NCBI GenBank assembly: GCA_949316235.1
Contig: OX438741.1
Span: 21,666,324 to 21,730,323 of the forward strand
Length of the DNA stretch: 64,000 nucleotides
From: Oegoconia quadripuncta
Taxonomy: Eukaryota; Arthropoda; Insecta; Lepidoptera; Autostichidae
Direction of reading: 5' to 3'
How positions within the stretch are numbered: position 1 is the first letter of the stretch; every line of letters begins with the position of its first letter. Below the pieces are notes generated by a model that had not been told where the DNA came from, did not search any database, and saw only the letters and a program-made list of their open reading frames with translations. Both the position numbers and the translations under genes were made by a program. This document shows positions 1 to 15,000 of the stretch, piece after piece.

Positions 1-71
1 CTGCCGTCGGGGTTGATGGAATCCTCTCTGTCTTCTTTTGGCTTTAGGGAGTGGAGAAGCTCTACTTCCTC
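1..71 (-). CDS. Lpt: Lpt exon 20 (partial, cut by window edge)
   Basis: After acceptor CTCACCACAG the open frame reads EEVELLHSLKPKEDREDSIN then PDG and leaves the window. It follows exon 19 in the correct phase. The rest of the gene, including any HMG box or SET part, lies to the left. Confidence 0.8.
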
Positions 72-3000
72 CTGTGGTGAGAAATAAATGTCTTATTTTC
101 ACGTTACAATTTTGTGGTGTTCATTCTGACGGATGGGTGGGTTAACGCTTAACCTTACTAATGCATTAACCATTTTGTTAGTCCGAATTGTCATCGACTG
201 TCAACTATAAGATAATTCCTAGAGTACATCTCGCAAAGTTCTTTAAATATAACACTCGTATTTCCTCTTGTACAACGGGCACTCCACAGAACGTGGTCCC
301 TATATTCATCACCTTCCCCGCAGGCACACGATCCGTCCTCCCGCAGTCGCATATCCCTGAGACGCCCTGAAAAGTTCCCGTACCCCGTCAATATCTGTGA
401 AGAGATGTAGTCAAGCTCCGCCCATTCACTCTCCAGTCTCACGTGCACGTCTGGGAAGAACCTGAATAGGTCCCTTCCCTTCTCATTGTCCGCCCACTCT
501 TCTTGCCATTCATCCATTAGACCGGCCCTGACAGCCTCTTCATTTTCGTGAACTCCTTTTTGAGGACACAGTTGCGCTTAGCATCAGCCTCCCAAGCAAG
601 TCGTACCTCTATGTCCGCAGGCAGCACTCCAGCTAACACCGGTAGCGCTGCCGTGCTCACCGACTATAGGCTTTAGTTATGAGGATCAGCGCCGGCCTCT
701 GGCTGCGCTGCACCGCCGCGCGAACGACGTGCAGCGATGCCCTTCGGAACCAAATGACCGCTGCATAGGTGATGGTAGCAACATGTGTATCCCTGTATAC
801 GAACGGGAGGGCCCTGTACCGGAGTCTCCATGACGTTATAGAACAATATTACCGTCCACCTCCCATGGCCATACCACCTCAAGGTATAATGGCCGAATCA
901 CGGGGGGCTACGTTATAGAACAGGCTAATGCAACTCACCGCATTCAACATGATAACGACCGAGTTGTCGTGGTCGTTGAAGGTGGTAAGAGCAGCCAGCA
1001 CATCCTCGCCGTCGCTGTCCGAGTTCTCGAAGTCGAGTTTGAAGTCGCGCAGCTCTCGGTAACCCTCGGGAGTGCCAGGTCTCATTAACGCGCTGGGGCT
1101 CTCAGATGGATTGCCTGGAGAAGTAACTTGATTTGTAATTGCGGTATATTAAAAATAAAGGAGATCTTCGAATACATGCTGAATATATGATAATACTAAT
1201 GAAAAATACATCACAGCAGAACGGATAAAATTCTTATCAACAATAATTTTCGTTTTACTTCAGTTAATACCAAACAAAAACCCTTACAGCATATTTTGTA
1301 TTTTGCCGGTGTCATTTTTTTATCTTAAAATGTATCCTATGACGCTCCGGGGATCAAAATAAATCTAATGACACTTCAAAACAGTGAAGCCGTTTAGACT
1401 ACAGGCGGTACCATAGAAATCAACATACACCCGAAAAACAATACCCTCCCCCAGGGGCGGTATGGGAAAAACTTATACAAATGCATGTTTTCCTACATCA
1501 AAATAAATTGTAGAAAACAAATGAATCGCCTAAGTATGGCGGAGTACAATGCGTGGCTGGCCATTAGGCAAATATGTGTAGAAATGAGGATAGATACAAC
1601 ACTTCATATTCAATTCGGCTTTGAATGCGTGCCAGGAGTATTTATAATGTCTTCCTTTTTCCTCGCGCAATACCCGTATCGCTTTGGCTGTTCCCACGAA
1701 ACAAGCGGCAACGTACACGAACTATTTACATATTACTCCCCCGGCTTTTACACGCTGTCCACTTGCATGTTTTAATTATAAAAAATCATTTTATCCTAAA
1801 TCACCTACGTTTGACTGACAGCGCGTTCGCTAGTCGTGGAACGTAATTCAAACCAAAGATACTTCTTACCTGTCGAACTAACGGCAGGTTTGGACGGCTC
1901 GAGCAGTTCTTTGCCGAAGAACGCCTCCTGCATGTACGAGGGGAACTGCTCCATCAGCTTGGAGCGCGGCTTGCGGCGGGGCTTGCGTTTGTTGCTCGGT
2001 GACTCTGGAACAACATCATTCATTATATGAACAGGTAGGCCATATAGTATGACTATACGCACGATATTACGTATCTTACTCGTATATCCAACGCCTAGTG
2101 TACTATTTTATTAAAAACTAAATATAACCAATTGAAGGGACTCACCTCCGGCCTGCGTGCCATCTCCGTTATTCTCATCATCAGCCTGTGCCTTGAGCGT
2201 GGTTTGTCTCTGTCTCACAACAAAGCCGCCGATACCAAGCTTGTTGAGGTTCCGTTGCCTCTTCCGCCTCAACACCGTGAGTCCAGAGTCTGTGGTGTAA
2301 ATAGTGAAGCCTTCCGGGGCGGGGCCGTCGTTGGCGACATTCCATAAAATGCCTTCTTTCAGGTTAGCACTCGTCGGTACACCTGGGCAGAAGGTGGGGA
2401 TAGAAAATACTTAGTATACAGTAGCGAAACTACGGAATCAACTTTATTCCACAACAGAAAAAGTACAACAGCAATTAATGTTTTAGTTTGATCTTCCATT
2501 ATGTAAGATTGTTATGTGTATGGGCTTTGATGTAAATAAATGCTCCATCTAATGCAACTTCAAAGTTCGAGCTTTGTTATGTCTATTTTATTTTTACATA
2601 TATTACTTTTTCTACGACCATCCAATAGGCTAAATTTTCAATAAAAATTCGATAAAAATGGCAAAAAAATGTGTGTTCGAGTCATCGAGAGTGAGCGGCT
2701 GATACTCGATGTTTACGTGCGAACCACGCGCCAGGAGAGCCATCCGGCATCTTAGTAGTTTCTATAACCCCGTCACAATATCTGTGCACCTGGCCTTGTG
2801 AGATCATATCGGCATTCTAGGCGCTGTGTGTATGGGACGGGGTGAGGGCGGGGAGGTGATAGGAAAAGCGGGGAGAGACGTCGCTTTCCAGCGAGGTGCA
2901 CAGATATTGTGACTGAGTTGTAGTACTTTTTAAGTATTTCTGGCTATAGAAAATTAAAAACTTCATCAAAATTAGTATAGTACTTTTCCGAATATAATTT

Positions 3001-6000
3001 GTAAATTCAGAGTATATCAATATTTACTTTGTGGGCCCATGTTTTGATGACCTGTGTAGTTTCTACCTGTTATTTATTTAGTAAGGTTTTAGACAATAAA
3101 CGATCATCATAGAAGTAACTCGTGTTCATCCTTCTGTCTGTCCAAGTCCCCACACCTCATGGTGACTCTGCCTATGCTTCCTTTAGTCAGTAGGCAGTTG
3201 AAAAGCCAATACTAATTTAAGTGTATTTACTTTTTTTGAAAAATTTTAAAAATATTCACAAATTAATTTTGGATTCAAATTATGGGAGTAGATAATATCA
3301 ATATAACCATCAAACAACGCCACCTTAAAGGAATTGTCACACAGAATACACTCCCCGGTCCAAACAATACATGGTTTATAAGGACTTGTTCGGGTCGCAG
3401 ACCGCACTCTCTCTGGTAAAGCCACACCCAGACAGGTGCTATGTTCCGGCCGGTATACCTGCAATGCGATCTTGCTATCTCTATTCGTAGTGACGAATAT
3501 TAATTGTTCTATGAAAAATTTCGGTTCTTCTTTCCAACATTTATCGGTGCCCCACCCTAATAGCATAATTCTTCCTTCCCCTCTTGTCATGCATTTTACC
3601 ATTTATTCACATATAAATAATAAATATCCGTGGCCATACACACAGCCTGTTTCACCTAAGCAACTACATACACATCAGATACTGGATACAGGAACATATG
3701 TGTATCCCAGTTTTCATTTATAACAAGTAATTATTTACAAAAAAAAAAGTATTTATGTAGTATATCAACCATCTGGTATCTACAACACAAGCCTATAGTT
3801 GCTTACTGTGGAACTAGATGGCGCTGTGTGCAATGGAAACGAAATCTTATCGTTAATATTATTCCTTGTTTTCTACTATCTGGATGGGCCGCAAAGAAAT
3901 AAAATATTTTAATCCGGTTTCTTTCTACTATCTGTCTCCACCTCCAACAATATAATATATTTGATCTACTGCTAGATAGAAGCAGCATGGAACCGTTAAA
4001 AAAGGAAATCCATGGTGGAAGCATATTTCCATCACTGAAAGTGTCAGATTAATAATTAGACTACTGGACGATGCTCCGCCCGCGTGGAATCTATTTATTG
4101 TCCTGCGGGATTTGTTTCTATAGTTTCTAAATTTGAAAGTACCCTATTTTTTTTAATTGAGGGCGTAGTTCATATTGTATACATGGGTATCCTTCGACCT
4201 CTATTTTTAAGTCCTATTCGATGATGACGCGCTCGCTTATATTCAGTCTAATTACTAATTTTGTGTTTTCTTTGTTGTATCGAATCAGAAATTGAAATAA
4301 TAATTAGGTATTTAAAAGGAGCAGAGTTTTTCTTGCTCTGTCTTTTCTATGTCTGTTCTTACACATTAACAATCATGGATTGGCCAACGACAAGTGGTCA
4401 GCGTAACATTATAATTCGATTTAAATCTTTATTAGCACTCAATAAGAACGGCCAGTGCTATGTTTCATATAAATAAAGTGTACTGACTGATAATTCCTTG
4501 GCATGCCAGATATTTTTTATTGATAGAACTCATTGGGTCGTTCTACGTGTCCCAAGTCACCTCTATACCAAAAATGGCTAGCTAACAGACAAACTTACTT
4601 CAGCATTTATAGTATTAGTAAGGATGAGGATTATACATACCCGGCTCGTCCTTGACTTCGGCCGTGCTGTCTGGCTTCGACTCGTCGGCCATCTCGACGT
4701 CAGCGTTTTGAACCACTGTTTCAATAGATGCCATTATTTCTATTCCACAATGCCAGCGTCCAAACAAAAACTCACATTAGATACTGTTATATACAGTCTG
4801 TCAACTAAATAAAGACAAGATGATCAGTGCTGATAGAGATCACTTGTGCTATGTGTGGTTCTAGATTTCTTTAGCATGTTGACTATTAAGGCAGGATTTC
4901 AACTGCTGATTATTTATAATGGCATTTGAAAACGTCAGAAGGTATTTCTAACATAGTAACGAAAAATATGGAACATTGTAGTCTTTTTTATGCAAGTTAA
5001 AATACTCTTTTACTACGGGAATGGTATAGGTTTAATTAGAAAACCTACACAATTTGTGTTATCTATCAGTATAGCTAGATTTGAGACACAAGGCAAGACT
5101 CAAATCCAATGCAGCCTACAATACTGGTACAAACGTAACTGGAAACAATTCCAAGTTCTAAAACATTAATAAAATAGATTAAAAATGTTTTTAATTTTTC
5201 TCTTATTCACTTGAGTAAGACTAACTTAAAAAAAAGATCTGTGTAGAAAGGGCTACAAAATATTTGTTAAGCTTATTTAGAAATAAAAAGTGAATAATTT
5301 ATATGCTAAAATGAACTAATCAAAGAACATAAACAACAATTCAGATGTCTGATGGTCTAAATCAGTGGTGGGGAAACAAAGGCGCGCGGGCCAGCTCCGG
5401 CCCGCGAAAGGATTTCATTCGGACGGCCGACGAAAGTCCTTCAAAATTAATAATATATGGCCCGCGATAATTATAATCGCATAAAAGTTCAATTGTAATT
5501 TATAACTAACATTTGTGAGAGTGTGTAATACTGTAACGTAGTATTTTTATAATATGAATAAAAGATCTCGAAACATGCATTTTATCTATAGGTAATTATG
5601 GCCCTCCTCTGAAATTTCTTAAACTTTCTGGCCCCCTAGACGAAATGTTCTGTGAGTTTCCTGCTACGCCACTTCTTTTCACAGAGATGATTTGTATGAT
5701 TTGATTTCCCTATGTGTGTAGTGAGGGTAGTTTGGACATACTAACAGATGGACAAACGAAACATCCCTATTATTATTATCAATTGATTTTAAATGACATT
5801 CAGGAAGGTATCCTACACTAAAATAACTGCTTGAACTATAAGAGTTCGTATTCGAATCCATGAGAGGCTAACCGTACCTGCTCAACCAACTGTAAATAGG
5901 GTTTTAGAGACATAAAATAAAATTTACCGGCATCCTTCTCCGTAGTCTCATTCTTGAACCGCCTTTTTCTTCTAGTATGCGTGATGCCCATCTCAGCTTC

Positions 6001-9000
6001 AAGCTGTTTCATATGCTGAGCGCCTCGTTGGGAGAGGCAGACGTCATCGACGTAGTACTCCCCGGCCAGACCGAGCGACTGCGGCGTGTGCCGGTGCTGT
6101 GGCCGCGGCTGGACGTGGGGGAGGGGGAGGGGGAGGGGGTGGGGCGCGGGCGCGGGCTCGATAGCACGCGTCAGGTGAGGCGGTGGTACGTCGCGGCCAC
6201 GGCAGATCACGCACTTGTACCTGTGACGAGCACAAGATAAGGAATTCTTCAGAATGTAAGATAACCACATACAGTAAACATAATACAAGCGTCGCGTCAC
6301 TAAATTCTAGGGAGTATGTCGCGACATTGTTAAGAGGGTGCCTTTTGGCATGACCACTTCTTATTGTTCTAATTGTTAAATAGAATTAAGCAATAATGGA
6401 GCCAAGTAAAAACTTTTTCTTTTTCTAAAAGCTATTTTAGATCGATGGTCAAAGTAAAGTAACGCAGTAAAAAGTAAAGCAGTTAAAAGCTAAAAGATCT
6501 TCAGCACTTCAACCAGCTCGCCAATTGACTCGTTTTAAAACCGTCGACGCGAGGAGGTTGACTAAGCCTTTCGTAGATTATATAGGAACTGATTGCCACG
6601 AAAGGACGCGCGTTGGAAGGATAACAATAAAACATTTCAGCATCGTGTTCACTTAATTTAGATAGAAGTGACTGCAAATATTGTTGATTTTCTGAAAAAA
6701 AAGGAAGGCATAGGAAGCAAATAGGCAACCATATTTAAAAGTCGATAGACATGACTAAGAAAATCGATTAGGGAAGTTGATTTTTCCCTATGCGAATGCT
6801 TCATACTTAATAAAGACTTTATAATCAAGTGTTAACCCGTTGTGGATAAAAAGAAAGAAAAAGGGGATAGTCTGTACTTGCTAAATATACAGTTCTTTAA
6901 AGAAAAATACGGGGTCCAAGTGGAGGCCAAAGAGGTTCACGGGGGAGTCAAAGGAGGGTTTAACGTTTGTTAGATGTTGCTGACCGAGCAACCACGTGAA
7001 CACTAATTAATAATAAATTCGGTTTAGATATGAAAGGTAATTCCCTTGTCTTTACACACTTACACTATGTCCTGTTAGCATAGTAATGGGAGGCAGATAC
7101 ACTCACCCGGCCCGGCAGCAGGTCTCGGCGTCACCCTCGCTGCGGATGGAGTCGCAGGAGGCGTGCAGCCAACGGCGGCACGGCTCGCACTGGATGATCA
7201 GCTCGCCGTCAGAGTACGGCTCCGAGCATACGCAGCACATCACTAGCGACGCGCACGGGGCACATTCTGATTGGAACGGACAATGCTTTGTAGAATCATG
7301 CAAATTGGTCACAGAATCTGAGATCACCAACTTTTAGAGTTCTGATTTCCCCAAGGGTAGTCCAACAACAGATTTGATAAAATTAGAAAAGGTAACATCT
7401 TTAGAGTGTCTTCTATTGTAATAAAAAAGTTCTCAACAGAACTCCTCCTCATTTTTACGAGTCGGTTAAAAACAAAAGAGAGTTGTGAGGTGAATAATTG
7501 TAGAAATTCACTTCAGTCATGAATACTTCAAAAATAAGCATACATCAATAAATGACACTGAAACTAAATAAATAAGAACTACAGGTTCGATTTATATGTT
7601 CTTGCAATTACAATTACTAGGCTTTGTAAATGGCATATTTTGTGTTATAATATTTTCTTGTTCGTGTAATAATATAATATGTGTTATAAATGTTTGATTG
7701 TTAATATTTTCAACTAATGACTAACTTCTATGAACTTTATTATTTCTAATGATTTTTGCAAAGATTAACATCCCGATGTGTAATTCTATGATCCGTTAAT
7801 TTGACGTTTTCTCATTGGTTTAACAGTTTAACGCAATTACGGTACTGGATGAACTTTATTGGTCAGTTCTTCTGAGCGAGTCAATGGCAAAAATATCAAA
7901 TTTTTGAGGACCTCAACGCGGTCACGCGTACTGCATTTGTCAGTTGAAATGTAGCCTCCACAAAGTGAATAATTCATTCAAAGTATAGGTTTTTTTCGAT
8001 AAGGTAAATAAATATAAAGATACTATAAAACAGAAGCTTATTACGAAACAATATTTAATCAACTCGTTCACAATTAATAATGCACAATTAATTGTGCCTC
8101 TTTATAGTATAAAATCCAGTTTTAAAAGAGCAACCTTTCTTGCTTCTTCTTCTCCTTGCCTTTTGAAAATGCAGTAGCTTCAACAATGTAAAATCTAACT
8201 ATTGTAAGTGGGTCCTGTAGTACCCACAAAATAAAGCACTTTTGGCTTGAATTTGACGTTTTCTCATGGTACACGTTTAACCCAATCACGGTACTGGACG
8301 AGCTTGATTTGTCATATTTTCTTAGCGAATCGAATTCTGGTCCTCAAAAATGAAACAGAACACGGGCACGCGTACGGCATCGGTCAGTTGAAATGAGTAA
8401 TAAATAATAAATATCTTTGCACATACACAGAGCGCCATCTAGGTCCATAGTAAGCATCTGGAGACTTGTGTTATGGATGGTTGATAAAATACACAAATAT
8501 ATTTTTTTTTGTAAATAAATACATATATAAATGAAAAACATCCACAACTCAGGAACACATGTCTATATTCATCATATAAACATATGCCCCTAGCGGCATT
8601 CGAACGCGCGACGATTTGATATAGTGGTCAGAGTTTCTAACCACTACACCAAACAGTCGTTAAAGTTAAATGAAGTAATGAATTGAATTAATTTAATGAA
8701 GAAACAGCCGCACACGTCATCCTAAGATGTCCAGGTGTGGCAGTTTACAGGGCACAGTACCTTGGGACACCGGGGTCGCTTCCAGAAGTCGTCGGCAACA
8801 TCGAGGGTCTGCTAGGCTTCCTGGAGGAACTGGGTTGGCAAAAGTAGTGTCAGCAACCCATCACGCAAAATAGGCGCAAGCTGCGGAAATCGAGCCCGCT
8901 AAAACCTATAACGTTGAATGAAGTAATGGCATACCGGTGTAGTTGTCGCACCAGCCGACGGTGTCGCGCGTGCCGCACACGAGGCAGCGGCGGCAGCGCT

Positions 9001-12000
9001 CGCAGCGCCACGAGGAGCGCGGCACCTCTCCCAGCGCCGGGCGCGCGCAGTACGTGTGCCACGTGGTGTCGCAGTCGTCGCACAGCACCAGCAGCGGCTC
9101 GTCGCCGCGGTTGCCGCAGCCCTCGCACACCGTGCAGTCCAGGCAGCGCCAGCCCAGCTTCACGATCACCTCGGACACCTGCGGCCGGGACGGACTTTCC
9201 GCTCAGTTTTACTTCAAATTGCACTACGAAGGACAACGACGAGGTATGCGAACGGAGTCCGGTACCCACATCATTATCTGCACGAGTTATTCGCTTGCAA
9301 TTATCAATTCACCATAATTTGATAAAAGTTTATATTGACATCTAACTCAGTTCCATGTTCATTTATTTGTAATTTTTAACCGACTTCAAAAAAGGAGGAG
9401 GTTCTGTATTCGGGGCGTATTTTAATTTATTAATTACCCAACTCAGAATGTTGTCTAAATATTTAAGGCATTCCACCCAATTAAAGAATAATTAAAAAGA
9501 CCCACTTCAATGGTTGCTCTGACCCTCTCACCTTGATGTTGACACAGTAGGGATGGTAAGTCTGCCCGCACTGCGAGCACGCAATCAGGCAGCCCTCCGA
9601 ATCCGTGCCAATTGCACCGCACATCACACACACATCCTGCGTCAACACGAACTTGTCTTTACTTGAGCATAACACTAGTTTGTTCTCCACACCTAAAAAT
9701 AAACAAATGTAAGTTATTGTAAATGTTTGTTATTATTTTTCTTTTTCGACCAAAGTATTGGCCACACAGACAACTGCTTCTATTGAGCAAACTGTTAGTA
9801 TTAACTCTGACGTCATGTCATTGGAACATGCAACTAACTATTTAAATTAATTACCAAGACAACAGAGAATCACTCTTGCAATAACTTTATAAAACGGAGT
9901 AACAGTTCGCTTAATATTGAGTCAAATAAAAATAAAGAGTCAAACAAAAATAAACTATGTAAATTAAACCTTGTGCATCAAAATATTCAAAGCATGAAAC
10001 GTAAAGAGTTAGAAATTGAGCTTTTCTTAAATCATAATAATGTCCATATAATGTGTATTACTGAACATTGGCTTAAAGCTTGTGAATGTATATTTAGTTT
10101 CAAAAACCACCAGGTAGCCAGCTCATTTTGTAGAGAAAAGGCCTCACATGGTGGCTCTCTAATACTCATCCATAATTATTTAAAATACAAGGAGCGTTTA
10201 GATATTGTGGGCTTATCTGTGGAGCGAACTGTAGAATTAGCATGCATCGAATTAGATAAGATAATCGTGTTGGCAGTCTACAAACCCCCTTCATCTCCAT
10301 ATGAGTTGTTTGAAAACATTATGGAAGACGTTTTAAGTAAATTATGCAATAATAATAAATGTGTTGCCATTTGTGGAGATTTCAACATAAATCTTCTAGA
10401 AAAATCCAGTTTGAGCAACAGCCTAAAATGCTTATTCAAGTGTTATGGTATGTCAAATGTCTTCATCGAGCCAACTAGAATAACATCTAGCAGTGCGACC
10501 TGTCTTGATAATATTTTTACAAATCTTAAGCCGACTTATAAAGTAATTATTAATCAACTAAGTTCAGACCATTGCGGCCAACTGGCTTGTTTTGACTTAA
10601 ATATTGACAAAGTATCTAGGACCATTACATGTAACCCTATAAATCGCAATCGCCTCGAGTCATATAAAAATAGCTTGGAATCTAAATTACCTTTTGTAAA
10701 GTATTCGAATGAGGCAAATGAGCTTTATAGCTCTGTTTTTAACTTGACTAAAAATGAATATAATACTGTATTTAAACCAAAGCGGATTAAAGTTGATAAC
10801 TGCTCAAAATTTAATGATTGGGCGACGGTTGGAATACATATAAGCAGACAAAAGTTATACGACCTATATGATGAAAGGACCTATAACAATAACCAAGAAT
10901 TCAAAAATTATGTTAGAAGTTATTCTAAATTATTTAAAAAAGTGTGCTTAGTTGCAAAAGCACAATATTTGCATAAGAAAATTAAAATGAGTAATAACAT
11001 TTCTAAGACAACTTGGCAAATTATTAACAAAGAAACTGGAAGGGTCAAGTCACGTAGTTTCGATTTAAAGTTAAAAATTAATGATCGAGATATCACTAAT
11101 TTAATGGAAGTTGCTGAAGCTTTTGATGAGTTCTTTACTAATATTCCGGTGTTAGCTACCAAAACCCTAAACTCATCTCCCACCCTAGCTGAATCTCTGC
11201 TAAAGTCAAGTGTTAGTCCATGTAACGTTGCATTTGATTTCAGGCCTATAGTGTCCTCCGATATATTAAAGTCATTTAATCGTATTAGAATGAGTAATAC
11301 CGCTGATCTCGATGGTCTCTCTGTAAAAATTATTGGATCTGTAATTGATTGCATGGCTCCTTACCTAGCTGATGTTTTTAACAAGTGCATTGGTCAGGGG
11401 GTCTTTCCTGACTTAATGAAAGACAGCAAGATAATTCCTTTGTTTAAATCAGGTAGTACATCGGACCCCACAAATTTCAGACCTATATCAGTACTACCAA
11501 CTCTTAGTAAAATATTTGAAAAAATTATCCTTGAACAATTATTAACACATTTTAATACAAATAAATTATTGCACACTAAACAATTTGGTTTTACCCGGGG
11601 TCGCTCAACAACCGATGCAGGTGTTGAGCTAATAGGACACATATTTGATGCCTGGGAGAAGTCGCAGGATGCAGTAGGTGTGTTCTGTGATCTTTCCAAG
11701 GCGTTTGATTGCGTTCGGCATGACATTTTGGTAAAAAAACTACGTCACTATGGATTGCAAGGTCAAGCACTCCTACTTATGGAATCTTACCTTAGTAATA
11801 GGATCCAAGTGGTGGATGTCAATGGAATGAGATCATCAGGTTCTGCGGTTAGCATGGGAGTTCCCCAGGGATCCATATTGGGTCCATTCCTGTTTCTAGT
11901 CTACATAAATGACTTACCTTTCTTTGTAAAAGACAGACATGAAATTGTACTGTTTGCAGATGACACATCATTTGTGTTCAAACTTAGACGAAATGAACAA

Positions 12001-15000
12001 GATTACAGTATTGTTAATGATTGTATAACAAAAATGGTAGATTGGTTCACGGCTAATAATTTGCTTTTGAATGAAAAGAAAACTAAATGCATCAAGTTTG
12101 TTCTACCAAACGTCAGACAGGTCGCCACTAGTGTTGTTATTAAAAAAGAATTGCTGGACCCTGTAGATACAGTTGTGTTTTTAGGTATTACTCTAGATGC
12201 TAAGCTACAATGGGGACCACATATCTTAAAATTGTCTAAAAGGCTCAGCTCGGCAGCATATGCAATATGGAAAATTCGACAAGTTACAGATGTTGATACA
12301 GCTAGGTTAGTCTACTTTAGTTATTTCCACAGTTTAATGACTTATGGAATTTTACTGTGGGGAAATGCAGCTGACATTAGTAAAATATTCATACTACAGA
12401 AACGAGCCATTCGAGCAATATATAAGTTAAAATCGAGGGATTCTTTGAGGGAACTGTTTAAAGAAGTAAATATTTTGACATTAGCATCCCAATACATATA
12501 TGAAAATGTCATTTATGTAAAGAAAAATATATCTTCATTTGAGAAAAATAGCGATAAACATGACATAAATACTAGAAATAAAAATAAACTTGCTCTGCAT
12601 TCAACTAGACTCCATAAAGTTAGTAATTCATTTAAGGGGCAATGTATACGTTTGTTCAATAAGATTCCCGAAGATATGCAGAATTTGCCTTTAGATAAGT
12701 TCAAAGGTATCGTGAAGCAGAAGCTCAGTGCAAAAGGTTACTATAAAATTTGTGATTATTTAAATGACAGTAATCCTTGGACTTAAAACTTATTTGGCGA
12801 CGTATAGTATGTATAACTATAAACCAAATTAAAGTTAGTAATTTATTGTTAATAAATATGTTTGACTCTATACCAAAAAAAGTATAAAGCAATTTACTGT
12901 TATTAAATAATATCTTGACTCGCAGAAAAGAGCAACCCCTTGAGTTTCTTGCTCGTTCTTCTCTGGGGATTACAGCATTACGAATGAGCGGTAGATTTAA
13001 AATGATATATTAACGTTTTCAAGTGATCAATTGTATCCTACGAAAATAAACATTTTTTCATTTTCATTTTCATTAAGTTTATAACTACCCCCGCCGTATA
13101 AAACCAAACATTAAAAACAGTTAATCCCAAAACTTTGAAAACGACTGAAAGAATTTTCCTCAAAGATGTCTAAGCATACCACAAGTACAAGAAACTGTAC
13201 TGAAATCGGTCCGTCAATTCTCGAGCCAAAAGCCTAGAGAAAGAGACACCGAGGGTTCAAACAATCACCCTCATTTTCAACAATAAAAAAATTATTATAG
13301 TTAAATTTTTTGACTTACACATGCACATGCAGGAATAACAGATGAAGCTTCTAAAATCCACTTAACATTTAAGTCACTAAAGCAACAGAAAACTCACTTG
13401 GATCATCCTCCGGAGTCTTATTATCCGGCGCCTGTGGTCTCTGGAGACCTAACCCTGGCACCCCAAACACTCCTCTCATCTTGGGCTTAGACCCCCTTTT
13501 TCGGCCAAAGTCAAGCGCCGAACGCTGCCGTTTCTGGAAACCCAGTTTGCCCGCAGGAGGGAATCCGCCCTTCAGCTTGTAGCCACCCATCTTCTTTTTA
13601 GCAACTTTTGATGAAACCGTGTAGGGTTTGCCTTTACCGAGGCCAATGTCAGGCTGTAAAATAATATTTTTTTATGGGACTAATTTAAAATAATACTGGA
13701 AAGAAGAAGAATATATACAGGAAAATAGGACTCAACGTGTTTATTCAGCGACAGATTTCTTTCAAGGTGTTAAGATTTTGAGTGCATTCTTAAAAAATAA
13801 TGTAATAAAAGTACGCCAATTGAAATGATCAATTGATATCATTGAGTATAGATCACTAAGAAGAGAGATATCTCGAAAACCGATAACTTTTCACTACCGT
13901 TCTATCTGGATAATTGGTACAAATCAGGTCTACTATCACACCATGAAAGGAATTGGCTTTTTACCAATCACCCCATATTATACCAGATATTTAATTTAGT
14001 GCCAACAACAATGGGTACAACATAATTTGCTAAAAGCGATCCGTATATTCAACCACTTCTGAAGTAGATGAAGAAGCCAGATGTATAATTTATATTAGGT
14101 GTTTACCTTAGGTTCTATCGCTAAGGGATCTTGCTCTTGCTGGGAACTCTCATCAGTGAATGACGAATCTTGAGATGTTGATGCCATGTTCTCTTCTTCG
14201 AAAGCTGTCATTAAAATGAGATGAATATAGATCTTGTATGAATAATTTATTTACCGTACGATTTTCAGAAAATCACAGAGAAATTATCTACAATTACTAC
14301 AACAAAAATAGGTCGAATCGCGTTTGCGACTTTGCGATCTGCGAAGTAATGTTCGCCTAAGCTTTACTTTTATCACATAAATATTTAACTTATGCCTTAT
14401 ACGATCAGCTATAAGTATTATTTAGACTATTCACAAAAATTTAGTTTTAACAAATAAAATACCTATGTACTCTGTATGTTCACATTGAACGAAAGTTGAC
14501 ATCCAGAGCCAGTAGAACCATGTTATGATTACTAAATTCTGGAGCCAAATAATCTGCCAATAAAATTGTTTGGATGTTTCATTTTATGAAATTTTATTTT
14601 ATTTTTATTTATTCGGAAATCCAACAGCTGCAATAACACTAATAGAAACTATTATAGGAAACAGAGCCAATTACTATACTATACACAGAAAAGCTAATAA
14701 GAGGAAGCTGCGCCTTAGGAGAGTAGACATAAGGCTGTTGAAGTGATACAGTGTTAAAGCAGGGTATCCGTCAATCTGCACTGGGCCAGTGGAGTACGAC
14801 TCATACTCTCATACTAGGGGAAATCTGCAGTATAAAAGCCAGACAGAAAAATTTGTGACAGCTTATATTAATCCAGGCTACACAGAACTTACAGTAGTAG
14901 AGATCTGTATAATCAAATATGTAAAAGTTAGAATAAAACTAGTATCTTACAGGTTGACTTACTGCCGGCCATTTGCATATGCGTTTTGCAGATCGGACAG

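Noticed and set aside
5977..6268. Plus-strand and alternative minus-strand frames over Lpt exon 15
   Set aside because: Shadows of the GC-rich coding exon; they lack homology, whereas the chosen frame fits the PHD ligands and phases.
7796..8397. LTR retrotransposon
   Set aside because: The direct repeats are diverged, lack TG/CA ends, and have only about 300 bp of non-coding sequence between them.
8850..9345. Four overlapping frames of 88-143 residues over Lpt exon 13
   Set aside because: Arg/Ala-rich shadows of a GC-rich exon; only the PHD frame on the minus strand is conserved.
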